Shown piece by piece: positions 1 through 9,046 of a DNA stretch of 35,359 nt. Numbering within the stretch: position 1 is the first letter of the stretch; each line of letters begins with the position of its first letter. Origin of the DNA: an uncultured Chitinophagaceae bacterium (GTDB lineage Bacteria; Bacteroidota; Bacteroidia; Chitinophagales; Chitinophagaceae); assembly GCA_946885335.1 (NCBI GenBank), contig CAMPGG010000003.1:1-35359 (forward strand). Reading direction: 5' to 3'. The position numbers and the translations under genes were made by a program. The notes under the pieces were generated by a model. That model was not told where the DNA came from. It saw only the letters and a list, made by a program, of their open reading frames with translations, and ran no database searches.

Positions 1-461
1 TTGGCATTGCTGATGTTCCCGGCCATTTCGACAAATTTGATGTAACAATTATTTCATCCAAACCGGATTTTAGTGATGCGGTTGTGGAATTGACCACTGA
101 TGTAAATTCAATCAATACAAGAATAGAACCGAGAGATAATCATTTAAAAAGTGCCGACTTTTTTGATGTAGCAAAATTCCCAACCATGTATTTCAAAAGC
201 AATTCTATAAAGAAGATTGCTGATAACAAGTATAGTCTTTCTGGTAATTTAACCTTGCATGGCGAAACCAAACCTTTAACAGTAACCATGTTATATCGTG
301 GAACAACGGCCAATCCAAATGCAAAAGGTGCCCCGGTTGCAGGTATCCAGATTACAGGTACAATCGATCGAAGTGATTTTAATGTAGGTAACGGTTTTCC
401 TGCACCAATGATCAGTAATGAGGTGTTTATCAAAGCAGATGGAGAATTCGGGCAAAAATAA
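1..461 (+). CDS. YceI family protein (5' partial)
   Basis: The reading frame is open from base 3 to the stop at 459-461, so the start lies left of the window and the ATG/GTG codons inside are internal. About 152 residues are visible. They show the C-terminal two thirds of a YceI fold: a GHFDKFDV-like strand, then SADFFDVAKFPTMYFKS, the typical 'S.dFfdv.kyP...F.s' motif, then LSGNLTLHGETKPLTV and IDRSDFNVG, all characteristic of YceI/lipid-binding lipocalin-like proteins. The family binds polyisoprenoid lipids in the periplasm and is often stress or redox linked. Any signal peptide is outside the window. A strong hairpin terminator follows at 493-530. The flavin monooxygenase and DoxX genes downstream are common YceI neighbours in Bacteroidota. 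Confidence 0.93.
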   Translation, partial: GIADVPGHFDKFDVTIISSKPDFSDAVVELTTDVNSINTRIEPRDNHLKSADFFDVAKFPTMYFKSNSIKKIADNKYSLSGNLTLHGETKPLTVTMLYRGTTANPNAKGAPVAGIQITGTIDRSDFNVGNGFPAPMISNEVFIKADGEFGQK

Positions 462-492
462 TTTGACCGGGTTCGGTTAAAAATATACATTG

Positions 493-530
493 AAATGCAG
501 TCACTTTATAAAACAAGTGACTGCATTTTA
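493..530 (+). terminator. Hairpin terminator after the YceI gene
   Basis: A perfect 14-bp inverted repeat, AAATGCAGTCACTT at 493-506 and AAGTGACTGCATTT at 515-528, is separated by an 8-nt loop and followed by a short T-rich tail. It starts 31 nt after the YceI stop. The ATG at 495 lies inside the left arm, which argues against using it as the start of the next gene. Confidence 0.7.
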
Positions 531-542
531 AAAACTAAATCA

Positions 543-1574
543 ATGGAATTAGGCTTATATACTTTCGCAGATATACCGTTAAGTGATGCATCTTCCAGGG
601 CAACTGTCACGCATAACCGCATTAATGAGCTGATGGAAGAAATTAAACTGGCTGATGAAGTTGGGTTGGATGTATTCGGTATTGGCGAACATCATCGTAC
701 AGATTATGCGGTTTCATCTCCTGCAGTTATCCTTGGAGCGGCGGCGATGATTACCCGCCAGATCAAATTAACCAGTGCCGTAACCGTGTTAAGTTCGGAT
801 GATCCAGTTCGGGTGTACCAGGATTTTGCTTCGGTTGATCAACTTTCGGGTGGAAGGGCAGAGATTATGGCCGGACGGGGTTCGTTCATTGAATCGTTCC
901 CATTGTTTGGTTACGACCTGGAAGATTATGATGAACTGTTTTCCGAAAAACTGGACATGTTATTGAAATTGAATGAAGGTGAAATAATAAGCTGGCAAGG
1001 CAAGCACAGGCCTTCCATCAATAACTTAGGTGTATACCCGCGTCCATTTCAAAAAAAATTACCTGTTTGGTTAGCTGTTGGTGGTACTCCCGCATCAGCA
1101 ATCAGGGCTGGAAATTTGGGACTGCCCCTGGCTCTTGCTCTCATTGGCGGTGCCCCGGAAAGATTTGTTCCTTTTATGAACTTGTATCGAGATACCGCCA
1201 ATAAAGCCGGTCATGATGTAAAAACACTTCAAACAAGCATCAACTCACACGTATATATAGCCGAGAATTCACAAAAGGCTGCGGAAGATTTTTTTCCTTC
1301 TTATGCAACAATGATGAACCGAATTGGCAGGGAAAGAGGTTGGTCGCCTATTAACCGCAGCCAGTTTGACCAGATGCGGTCAAAGCATGGTTCATTGATC
1401 GTTGGCAGTCCGCAGGAAGTGATAGATAAAATTTTATATGAACATGAATTGTTTGGCAATACCAGGTTCCTGGCTCAAATGAGTATGGGAGCGCCGCATG
1501 CGGCATTACTTAAATCCATTGAATTGTTTGGTACGCAAGTAGCGCCTGTGATCCGAAAAGAAACAAAAAAATAA
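543..1574 (+). CDS. LLM class flavin-dependent oxidoreductase
   Basis: A luciferase-like flavin monooxygenase of 343 residues if started at ATG 543, giving [15 protein letters not shown], the usual beginning of this family. A longer frame opens at ATG 495, but that codon is buried in the terminator hairpin of the preceding gene. Visible family signs are the early [20 protein letters not shown] motif, [26 protein letters not shown] followed by MAGRGSF (flavin phosphate region), and [14 protein letters not shown] in the C-terminal half. The layout resembles the LLM subgroup modelled on Agrobacterium protein 2I7G (TIGR03858). The enzyme would use FMNH2 and oxygen on an unknown small substrate in the cytoplasm. 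It sits between YceI and DoxX on the same strand, which suggests a redox or detoxification cluster. Confidence 0.9.
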   Translation: MELGLYTFADIPLSDASSRATVTHNRINELMEEIKLADEVGLDVFGIGEHHRTDYAVSSPAVILGAAAMITRQIKLTSAVTVLSSDDPVRVYQDFASVDQLSGGRAEIMAGRGSFIESFPLFGYDLEDYDELFSEKLDMLLKLNEGEIISWQGKHRPSINNLGVYPRPFQKKLPVWLAVGGTPASAIRAGNLGLPLALALIGGAPERFVPFMNLYRDTANKAGHDVKTLQTSINSHVYIAENSQKAAEDFFPSYATMMNRIGRERGWSPINRSQFDQMRSKHGSLIVGSPQEVIDKILYEHELFGNTRFLAQMSMGAPHAALLKSIELFGTQVAPVIRKETKK

Positions 1575-1597
1575 AAATATTTTAAATAATAAATGCA

Positions 1598-2041
1598 ATG
1601 AAAAAATTATTGAGTGTATCTCATCAAACAAAAAATGTTGACTTCGTTTTATTAGTATTGAGAATTACAATTGCTGCACTCATGTTAACACATGGTTTGC
1701 CAAAAATGGAAGCACTTGTAAGCAGTGAACCCATACAGTTTGCCTCTGTGTTTGGATTAAGCCCGGCTCTTTCACTCGGTCTTACTGTTTTTGCGGAAGT
1801 ATTTTGTTCCATTTTGATCATGGTGGGTTTTGGAACACGCCTGGCTGCTATTCCATTAATCATCACCATGGCCGTTGCGGCTTTCATGATACATGGGGCT
1901 GACCCTTTTGGAAAAAAGGAAATGGCTATTCTTTACTTATTAGTTTATGTGGTGTTATTTATTGCCGGAAGTGGTCGTTATTCACTGGATAGTATATTAA
2001 ACAACAAACCATCATTGAAACGTAGTGCATTCAGCAAATAA
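1598..2041 (+). CDS. DoxX family integral membrane protein
   Basis: A 147-residue protein with four predicted membrane helices and the DoxX pattern: [21 protein letters not shown] at residues 17-38 (R..la..fl.hG..K), then an [23 protein letters not shown] segment, a [14 protein letters not shown] segment and a last helix [18 protein letters not shown]. The RYSLD end is typical of DoxX. DoxX proteins are membrane partners in oxidative-stress or sulfur-oxidation contexts, and their chemistry is mostly unknown. The gene starts 23 nt after the flavin monooxygenase and is probably cotranscribed with it. The precise role here is inference from family and neighbours. Confidence 0.9.
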   Translation: MKKLLSVSHQTKNVDFVLLVLRITIAALMLTHGLPKMEALVSSEPIQFASVFGLSPALSLGLTVFAEVFCSILIMVGFGTRLAAIPLIITMAVAAFMIHGADPFGKKEMAILYLLVYVVLFIAGSGRYSLDSILNNKPSLKRSAFSK

Positions 2042-2133
2042 AATTATACTTAAGTTTTGGTCCATGACTTCAGTCAATAATGTCTTAGGAAGAATGCATT
2101 CCCAGAAAAATTTTTAGAAGCATTTTATTGTTT

Positions 2134-2152
2134 AATTCCAGAGGGAATTTTG
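2134..2152 (+). terminator. Possible weak terminator after doxX-like gene
   Basis: AATTCC (2134-2139), loop AGAG, GGAATT (2144-2149), followed by a short T-stretch and TTG. The stem is short and AT-rich, so this is a weak candidate. It lies in the 205-nt gap before the kinase operon, where I see no gene. Confidence 0.35.
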
Positions 2153-2200
2153 CCAGAAAGTAATTATCAATAAAAATTAATGCTCTTTGAGCAGCCTTTG

Positions 2201-2208
2201 TATATTTG
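2201..2208 (+). promoter_or_regulatory. Possible Bacteroidota -7 element (TATATTTG)
   Basis: TATATTTG matches the TAnnTTTG -7 consensus and lies about 40 nt before the ATG at 2247. No TTG is found at the expected 19-nt spacing upstream, so support is partial. If real, transcription would start near 2214, downstream of the alternative TTG codon at 2187, which favours the ATG start. Confidence 0.3.
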
Positions 2209-2246
2209 AAAAAATTGATTGTTCAGATAAGGTTAAACAAAGATCG

Positions 2247-3827
2247 ATGATTCTTATTGTTGATGATAAGCCTGAAAATATTCTTTCCCTTAAAAGAGTT
2301 TTGGAACTGAATTCTTTTAATGTAGATACAGCATTATCTGGTGAAGAAGCTTTAAAAAAAATACTGCGGAATAATTATTACCTGATTATCCTGGATGTTC
2401 AAATGCCGGGTATGGATGGATTTGAAGTGGCGGAAGCAATCACCGGTTTAAATAAAACCAAAAACATTCCCATACTTTTTCTTTCTGCAGTTAATACACA
2501 CAAAAAATTTGTTACGAAAGGATTTGAATCCGGGGGTGTAGATTATCTCACCAAACCTTTTGACCCGGATATTCTTATTCTGAAAGTGAGAACTTTTTAC
2601 AGGTTATATGAACAATCCAAAAAACTAAATGCAGCTTACGGTCAGTTAAAACAAGAAATTGAAACCAGGAAACAAGCGGAAAAGGTTTTGCAGGAGAATG
2701 TTGAAGAATTACATTCCATCCTGGAATCCATTCCGCAGATAGCTTTTACCGCACGTCCTGATGGTACCATGGAATTTGTGAACCAGCAATGGTACCGGTA
2801 TTCAACTAATAAAAATGTTTTTCCGCCAACGCCTCCAACGGACAGGGACATTTATGATGTTTGGCACGAACAGATTGGTGATAAAAAAACGGTCTCATTT
2901 GAAGTACGTATAAAGGAAATTGACAGTGCTGAATATACTTTTTTTCTTTTGCGCATCAAACCTGTTTTTGTGCAAAATGAATTGGTAAAATGGGTAGGCA
3001 CATTTACCAATATTCATGAACAGAAAAAAGTAAATGAGTTCCTCGAAAAAAATGTCAATGAACGTACCCGTCAATTGATTGAATCAAACAGGCAATTGGA
3101 AGCCAGTAACCACGACTTGCTGCAGTTTGCTTCCGTTGCTTCTCATGATCTGAAAGAACCTTTGCGAAAAATTCATTTTTTTACCAGTATCCTGGATGAA
3201 AGATATACGGTAGAAAAAGAAGTGGCAGAATACCTGGATAAAATTAAATATTCATCAAAACGGATGAATTTACTGATTGAAGATTTGCTTAATTTTTCCA
3301 AGCTTTCACAGGATGTTAGTTTTGAGAAAACGGACCTGAATGCCATTATCCAGGAAGTACTGGTTGATCTTGAACTTTCTATCGCTGAGAAAAAAGCAAA
3401 GGTTGAAGTAATGAATAAGTTGCCTGAAATAGATGCTGTGCCGGGTATGATCAGGCAGGCTTTGCTGAATATTTTGAGCAATGCTTTAAAGTTTTCAAAT
3501 CAATTAATTTCCCCGGTAATTATCATAGAAAGCCAGCGTGTTGCTTCGTTATCAATTTTAGCGGAAAGTGATGACGAGGGAGATTTTTGCTTGGTAAAAA
3601 TTACAGATAATGGAATTGGTTTTGATGAAAAATATTTGGATAAAATATTTACGCTTTTTCAACGCCTGCATGCAAAGGATGAATATGAAGGAACGGGTAT
3701 CGGTCTAACCATTGTTAAAAAGATCATAGATAAACATCATGGCATTATAGAGGCAAGCAGTTCTCCTGGAAAGGGATCAACCTTTAGTATCGTATTGCCC
3801 ATTAAACAGCAAATAATAAACGCATAA
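2247..3827 (+). CDS. Response regulator-PAS-histidine kinase (cytosolic)
   Basis: With the ATG at 2247 this is 526 residues and begins MILIVDDKPENILSL, exactly where a receiver domain should start. A frame from TTG 2187 only adds 20 unconserved residues. Domain order: receiver (1-120; acidic D6/D7, phospho-acceptor D50 in LDVQMPGMDG, K in LTKPF), a short coiled coil, a PAS domain (about 155-270), a second coiled coil, then a HisKA domain with the phospho-accepting H300 in ASHDLKEPLRK, and an HATPase domain with N408/N412 in LNILSNALKFS, D454-G-I-G and EGTGIGLTIVKK. There is no membrane segment or signal peptide, so it should act in the cytosol and take signals through the PAS domain or the receiver. 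It lies 10 nt before the large hybrid kinase and is almost certainly in one operon with it. The signal is unknown. Confidence 0.93.
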   Translation: MILIVDDKPENILSLKRVLELNSFNVDTALSGEEALKKILRNNYYLIILDVQMPGMDGFEVAEAITGLNKTKNIPILFLSAVNTHKKFVTKGFESGGVDYLTKPFDPDILILKVRTFYRLYEQSKKLNAAYGQLKQEIETRKQAEKVLQENVEELHSILESIPQIAFTARPDGTMEFVNQQWYRYSTNKNVFPPTPPTDRDIYDVWHEQIGDKKTVSFEVRIKEIDSAEYTFFLLRIKPVFVQNELVKWVGTFTNIHEQKKVNEFLEKNVNERTRQLIESNRQLEASNHDLLQFASVASHDLKEPLRKIHFFTSILDERYTVEKEVAEYLDKIKYSSKRMNLLIEDLLNFSKLSQDVSFEKTDLNAIIQEVLVDLELSIAEKKAKVEVMNKLPEIDAVPGMIRQALLNILSNALKFSNQLISPVIIIESQRVASLSILAESDDEGDFCLVKITDNGIGFDEKYLDKIFTLFQRLHAKDEYEGTGIGLTIVKKIIDKHHGIIEASSSPGKGSTFSIVLPIKQQIINA

Positions 3828-3837
3828 ATTAAACTGG

Positions 3838-6800
3838 ATGCATTCTTTTAAACGTAATTTATTAATAGGGTATAGTGTTTCGCTGTTGCTTTTATTAGTA
3901 AGTGCAATAGCTTCTTATATCAGCATTCAAAACCTGCTGGAAAGTACAGAATTAGTTAACCACACCAATTCTGTAATAACAAGTTTGGAGAAGGTTATAT
4001 CGCAATTAAAAGATGCTGAAACCGGCCAACGCGGTTACCTGATAACCGGCAAAGATGAATTTGAGGATCGTTATAAAACCGGCCGAACAAATACATTAAG
4101 GGGCATTAATAATATTGAAATACTTATTACTGATAATGAAGATCAAAAAGCGGATGCTATAATTTTAAAGGACCTGGTCATTAAAAGATTGGATTTTTTG
4201 CAAAAGATAATGGATCAGAAAAAGAATAATTTGCCCATCACTACTGAAAACATGCTGGATGGAAATAAGTTAATGACTCAAACCCGCATGGTGATTGATA
4301 GAATGTCGGAACGTGAAAATCTTTTACTCGAAGCACGAACGGTCACCCTTAATAAATTTGCTAATTCAACACCGGTACTTATCCTGGTTGCATCATTATT
4401 AGCCATATTGGTTACCGTTATATCTTTCTTAAGGGTCAATAGTGATTTCAACCAAAGGCTTGAACTGCAAAAAGAGTTGTTGGAAAAAGACAGGGAAACT
4501 TCCTCCCGGCTGGAAATTATTCAATCCATTGCAACAAAAATATCTGCAGGTGATTATAGAGTTCGCGTAAATGATGAAGGGCAGGACGTACTTGGTTCTC
4601 TTGGCACATCGCTGAATAAAATGGCTGAATCCCTGGATCAGTCTTTTGAAATTCTGTCTGAGAAAGAATGGTTGCAAACCGGTATTGCCAAATTAAATGA
4701 AGAAATGCTGGGTGATAAGAATACCGATAAACTTACGGCGTCCATATTATCTACCATCATAGAATATACAAACAGCCAGGCCGGCACTTTTTACCTGCTT
4801 CACCAGGATGATTTGATTTTGTCTGCAGGTTATGCCATAGATAATGATAATGTAAAAAAGTATTTAGAAAAAGGCCAGGGGCTTTTAGGGCAGGTGGCAG
4901 ATTCAGGAAAGCCGATAATGCTTGATGGTTTAACGAAAGATGATTTTGCCATAAGTTTTGCGCTGGGCAAAGTAAAGCCTCACAGCATTTATGTTTTCCC
5001 TGTTTTGTACAATCAAAAAGTAATGGGTGTTATTGAAGTTTCGGCTATGCATGATTTTTCTCAAAGTGAAAAAGATTTTTTTGCGGCGGTTACTTACAAT
5101 GCAGGTATTGCCATCAATATGGCGCTGAACAGGGAAAAGGTGCAGGAACTGTTAAGCGAAACACAGGCGCAGGCAGAAGAACTGCAGGTGCAGCATAATG
5201 AGTTAGAAAATATCAATACTGAATTAGAAGCGCAGACTCAAAAACTGCAAGCATCCGAAGAAGAGTTAAAAGTGCAGCAGGAAGAGCTGATGCAGGCCAA
5301 CCAGGAAATGGAAGAACGTTCCAGGTTGCTGGAAGAAAGAAATCAAATGATTGCTGAAAGAAATGTGGAAATTAAAAAGAAAGCTGAAGAACTTGAGATC
5401 ACAACAAAATATAAATCAGAGTTTTTGGCAAATATGTCGCACGAACTCAGAACACCTTTAAATTCTGTTTTGCTGTTATCAAGACTCTTATCTGATAACA
5501 ATGAAAAAAATCTTACACCACAACAAATTGAATATGCGGAAGTCATTCAAAGTGCAGGCCAGGGTTTATTATTATTGATTGATGAGATCCTCGATCTCTC
5601 AAAAATTGAAGCCGGTAAAATGGAAATGGAAATCAATAAGGTTTCTGTCAGTGAAATCACTTCCGATTTACAAACTTTATTTGAGCCGGTTGCAAAAGAA
5701 AAAAATATTGAATTTAATATACAGGTTAATGAAGATGTTCCGGGAACGATTGATACGGATAAAATGCGATTGGAACAGGTGTTAAAAAACCTGGTTTCAA
5801 ATGCATTAAAGTTTACCAAAACAGGATCGGTCAGTTTGCATGTAAAGCCTGCAGCTAATAAAAAAGGATACATTGATTTCGCAGTCATTGATACCGGCAT
5901 CGGAATTCCTGCAGACAAGCAGGATCTGATCTTCGAAGCATTTCAGCAGGCAGATGGATCAACCCGCAGAAATTTTGGCGGCACAGGCCTTGGATTATCT
6001 ATCAGCCGCCAATTATCCAAATTATTGGGCGGGGAAATTGCAGTGAAAAGCACTCCCGGTAAAGGCAGCCAGTTTACAGTAACCATTCCGGTTTCACAAA
6101 CCAATATCAAACCAGCACCAGTAACCGAAAAAACATTTGTGGATGAAGATGTTGTTCCGCAAATGATTTCAACGGAACAACATGTCAACCTGCCTATTCC
6201 GCCTAACATCCCTGATGATCGGGAAGCAACTAAAGCGGATGACAAGGTAATTTTGATTGTTGAAGATGATACCAATTTTGCAAAAGCGTTATTGGATTAT
6301 ACACATTCAAAAGGATATAAAGGAATTGTAGCCGTTCGTGGCGATGAAGGTATTGAGTTGGCTATGAAGCATAAACCTATCGGTATTTTGCTCGATATTC
6401 AACTGCCTGTAAAAGATGGCTGGCAGGTAATGGAAGAATTAAAATCGAACCCCGATACCAGGCATATTCCAGTTCACATCATGTCATCTCAACAGGTGAA
6501 AAAAGAAAGCATCATGCGGGGAGCTGTAGATTTTATTAATAAACCCGTAGCACTGGAACAATTGAATGAAATATTCAGGAAGATTGAAATGGTGCTTGAT
6601 AAAAAAAGCAAGAAAGTATTGATCATTGAAGAAAATCCAAAGCATGCTAAAGCACTTTCTTATTTTTTGGAAACCTGCCAGGTAAATTCAGAAATATCGA
6701 CCAATGTTAATGATAGTGTGGATGCATTGAATAAAAAGGATGTTGATTGCGTCATACTTGATATGGGTATTCCGGCCCAGAATTCATACGAGGTATTGGA

Positions 6801-7431
6801 AAAAGTAAAAAGCCAGCCGGGTTTCGAAAACTTACCGGTGATCATTTTTACAGGTAAAAGTTTGTCAAAAAAAGAAGAGACCCGTATTAAACAATATGCG
6901 GATTCAATAGTGATTAAAACTGCTCACTCTTACCAGCGTATTCTGGATGAAGTTTCCTTATTCCTTCATTTGGTGGAAGAAGGTAAAGAGCCAAAATCTA
7001 CCCGGATGACAGATAAAGTTGGAAACCTGGGAGAAGTGCTGGCCAATAAAAAAGTTTTGATGGTAGATGATGATGTGCGAAATATCTTTTCAATGAGTAA
7101 GATTTTAGAAGCTCATAAAATGACCGTTCTAACGGCTATTGATGGAAAAGATGCCCTGAACCAGATGGCCGAAAATCCGGATGTTTCCGTGGTGTTAATG
7201 GATATTATGATGCCTGAAATGGATGGCTACGAAGCCATCAGGGAAATAAGAAAAAATCCGCGTAACCGCAACCTGCCAATCATTGCGATCACGGCAAAAG
7301 CGATGACGGGCGACAGGGAAAAATGCATTGAAGCGGGGGCTTCTGATTATATTTCAAAACCAATTGATATCGACCAGCTATTATCATTATTACGGGTATG
7401 GTTATTCGATACAACCCTTACAAGGAAATAG
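3838..7431 (+). CDS. CHASE3-HAMP-GAF hybrid histidine kinase with three receivers
   Basis: A 1197-residue membrane sensor kinase. TM1 is near residues 8-30, a CHASE3 periplasmic domain carries its signature DAETGQRGYLITG around 59-71, TM2 is about 178-199, HAMP about 200-265, GAF about 280-430, and a long Gln/Glu-rich coiled coil covers 432-521. The kinase core has H535 (FLANMSHELRTPLN), N651/N655, D685-T-G-I-G-I-P and FGGTGLGLSI. Three C-terminal receivers follow: REC1 802-915 (D853), REC2 922-1045 (D975, with EE in place of the usual acidic DD pair and no Pro after the Lys), and REC3 1071-1190 (D1122). There is no Hpt or DNA-binding output, so phosphate must leave to a protein elsewhere. 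CheR and CheB genes follow on the same strand. Architectures like this are common in Bacteroidota and Proteobacteria; the ligand is not known. Confidence 0.95.
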   Translation: MHSFKRNLLIGYSVSLLLLLVSAIASYISIQNLLESTELVNHTNSVITSLEKVISQLKDAETGQRGYLITGKDEFEDRYKTGRTNTLRGINNIEILITDNEDQKADAIILKDLVIKRLDFLQKIMDQKKNNLPITTENMLDGNKLMTQTRMVIDRMSERENLLLEARTVTLNKFANSTPVLILVASLLAILVTVISFLRVNSDFNQRLELQKELLEKDRETSSRLEIIQSIATKISAGDYRVRVNDEGQDVLGSLGTSLNKMAESLDQSFEILSEKEWLQTGIAKLNEEMLGDKNTDKLTASILSTIIEYTNSQAGTFYLLHQDDLILSAGYAIDNDNVKKYLEKGQGLLGQVADSGKPIMLDGLTKDDFAISFALGKVKPHSIYVFPVLYNQKVMGVIEVSAMHDFSQSEKDFFAAVTYNAGIAINMALNREKVQELLSETQAQAEELQVQHNELENINTELEAQTQKLQASEEELKVQQEELMQANQEMEERSRLLEERNQMIAERNVEIKKKAEELEITTKYKSEFLANMSHELRTPLNSVLLLSRLLSDNNEKNLTPQQIEYAEVIQSAGQGLLLLIDEILDLSKIEAGKMEMEINKVSVSEITSDLQTLFEPVAKEKNIEFNIQVNEDVPGTIDTDKMRLEQVLKNLVSNALKFTKTGSVSLHVKPAANKKGYIDFAVIDTGIGIPADKQDLIFEAFQQADGSTRRNFGGTGLGLSISRQLSKLLGGEIAVKSTPGKGSQFTVTIPVSQTNIKPAPVTEKTFVDEDVVPQMISTEQHVNLPIPPNIPDDREATKADDKVILIVEDDTNFAKALLDYTHSKGYKGIVAVRGDEGIELAMKHKPIGILLDIQLPVKDGWQVMEELKSNPDTRHIPVHIMSSQQVKKESIMRGAVDFINKPVALEQLNEIFRKIEMVLDKKSKKVLIIEENPKHAKALSYFLETCQVNSEISTNVNDSVDALNKKDVDCVILDMGIPAQNSYEVLEKVKSQPGFENLPVIIFTGKSLSKKEETRIKQYADSIVIKTAHSYQRILDEVSLFLHLVEEGKEPKSTRMTDKVGNLGEVLANKKVLMVDDDVRNIFSMSKILEAHKMTVLTAIDGKDALNQMAENPDVSVVLMDIMMPEMDGYEAIREIRKNPRNRNLPIIAITAKAMTGDREKCIEAGASDYISKPIDIDQLLSLLRVWLFDTTLTRK

Positions 7432-7557
7432 TGTATAGTTAATGGTTTTAGTATAAACAGGACAATCCTAAAAGGCATTGAATAATCCCGGTAAAAGGAA
7501 CGATTATTTAATGAGTAATGAATGATTGTGCTTTGCTGACCACATAGACAGATAACA

Positions 7558-8385
7558 ATGAGTGTAGAAAAACAGGTAACAGATAATGAAGTGGAGCTAT
7601 TGCTCGCAGATCTTGTTGAACTGTATGGGTACGACTTTTCTGATTATTCAAAAGCCTCTCTAAAAAGAAGAATTAACCGGTTGTTTTCACTCGACAGGTT
7701 CCCAAGTTTTGCTGAATTCCGGTTTCGATTAAAGAATGATCCATCTTACCTGAAACGATTTGTGGAAGAAATTACCGTTAATGTAACGGAGATGTTTCGG
7801 GATCCATCTTTTTTTAAAGTATTGCACAGCGAAGTTTTTCCCATCCTGGCTACTTACCCGCTGATACGCATCTGGCATGCCGGCTGCGCCACTGGTGAAG
7901 AAGTTTATTCCACAGCCATTCTTTTAAAAGAAGCTAACCTTTTACATAAGTCTATATTATATGCTACCGATTTGAATCCCGGCGTATTACATGTTGCCTC
8001 GCAGGGAATTTTTTCTTTACAGCACATGAAGCAGTATTCTGAAAACTATATTGAAGCTGGTGGCAAAAATGAATTTTCTCATTATTATTCAGCAAAATAT
8101 AACCGGGCCATTTTTAATAAGGACCTTAGCAGTAAAATGGTTTTTTCGACACATAACCTGGTATCCGATCGTTCTTTTAACGAGTTTCAGTTGATCATGT
8201 GCCGGAATGTGATGATTTATTTTGACAATGATTTGCAGAACAGGGTATTAACGCTTTTTGATAAAAGTTTAAATCAATTAGGTTTTTTGGCATTGGGAAC
8301 AAAAGAAACCATCCGGTTTAGTCCCATTGCCAGCCAGTACAAAGTATTTAGTGCAAAGGAAAAAATATGGAGAAAGCAAGGGTAA
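7558..8385 (+). CDS. CheR-type protein-glutamate O-methyltransferase
   Basis: A 275-residue CheR with both usual parts: a helical N-terminal domain (about 1-75) and a class I SAM methyltransferase domain. The landmarks are NVTEMFRDP (75-83), the SAM-binding loop WHAGCATGEEVYS (106-118), YATDLNP around 138-145, and MCRNVMIYFD (214-223). CheR transfers methyl groups from SAM to glutamates in chemoreceptor coiled coils. No receptor gene is nearby, and the C-terminal receptor-tethering pentapeptide partner is not visible, so the target is open. The coiled coil of the hybrid kinase just upstream is one candidate (inference). The 126-nt gap before the gene holds a weak AT-rich hairpin (7481-7487 with 7502-7508) and no clear promoter. 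Confidence 0.93.
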   Translation: MSVEKQVTDNEVELLLADLVELYGYDFSDYSKASLKRRINRLFSLDRFPSFAEFRFRLKNDPSYLKRFVEEITVNVTEMFRDPSFFKVLHSEVFPILATYPLIRIWHAGCATGEEVYSTAILLKEANLLHKSILYATDLNPGVLHVASQGIFSLQHMKQYSENYIEAGGKNEFSHYYSAKYNRAIFNKDLSSKMVFSTHNLVSDRSFNEFQLIMCRNVMIYFDNDLQNRVLTLFDKSLNQLGFLALGTKETIRFSPIASQYKVFSAKEKIWRKQG

Positions 8386-8462
8386 ATTTCTTGCAGATTA
8401 TTTATAAGTTCTGATTAATTATAGGCAAATTACAATTGATCACATAGCATAAATATCACCAA

Positions 8463-9026
8463 ATGAAAATAAAAATGCTGGTCATCGGTGGTTCGGCAGG
8501 AAGCCTGGATGTTTTGATGGATGTTTTACCAAAACTGCGAAAGGATATTGATTTCCCCATTGTAATTATTCTGCACAGAAAAAAAGACAGTGAATCTTTA
8601 TTGGCCGATTTGCTTTCATCCAGGTCACCCTTACCAGTAAACGAAATTGAAGATAAACAACCCATTTTGCCGGGTGTCATTTACCTGGCGCCACCGGATT
8701 ATCATGTGTTGATAGAAAAGAATGATACATTTTCCCTTGACGTATCCGAAAAGGTTAATTTTAGCAGGCCCAGTATAGACGTAAGTTTTGAATCAGCAGC
8801 AGATGCCTATCCCAATGCAATAGCCGGTCTTCTTTTATCAGGTGCAAATGCTGATGGCACAGAAGGGCTAAAATGTATTAAAGAGAAAAATGGATTAGTG
8901 ATTGTTCAGCAACCTGGAACGGCAGATGTTGCTTATATGCCGCAACAAGCCATCAATGAAATAAAAGTGGACGCCATTTTAAATAAAGAAGAAATTGCAT
9001 CATATATCAATAACCTGGTTAATTAA
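8463..9026 (+). CDS. CheB-type methylesterase, catalytic domain only
   Basis: At 187 residues this is just the CheB catalytic domain; the N-terminal receiver of classical CheB (about 350 residues) is absent. The catalytic triad is in place: S11 in VIGGSAGS, H38 in ILHRKKD and D131 in LSGANADGTEG. YLAPPDYHVLIE and SRPSIDVSFESAA are also typical CheB signatures. It would demethylate or deamidate glutamyl sites made by the CheR encoded 77 nt upstream. Without a receiver it cannot be switched by phosphorylation in the ordinary way, so control must come from protein contact or from the kinases. The start at ATG 8463 is chosen because it leads directly into the beta strand MKIKMLVIGG. Confidence 0.92.
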   Translation: MKIKMLVIGGSAGSLDVLMDVLPKLRKDIDFPIVIILHRKKDSESLLADLLSSRSPLPVNEIEDKQPILPGVIYLAPPDYHVLIEKNDTFSLDVSEKVNFSRPSIDVSFESAADAYPNAIAGLLLSGANADGTEGLKCIKEKNGLVIVQQPGTADVAYMPQQAINEIKVDAILNKEEIASYINNLVN

Positions 9027-9046
9027 AACAAAGAATAATAAAAGCA

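Noticed and set aside
84..461. A 125-residue start at the GTG codon at 84
   Set aside because: The frame is open to the left edge and encodes more YceI sequence (GHFDKFDV), so this is an internal codon of a gene cut by the window.
2187..2246. A TTG start adding 20 residues to the receiver-PAS-kinase
   Set aside because: The extra residues are not conserved-looking, and the receiver fold begins exactly at ATG 2247; a -7-like box lies between the two.
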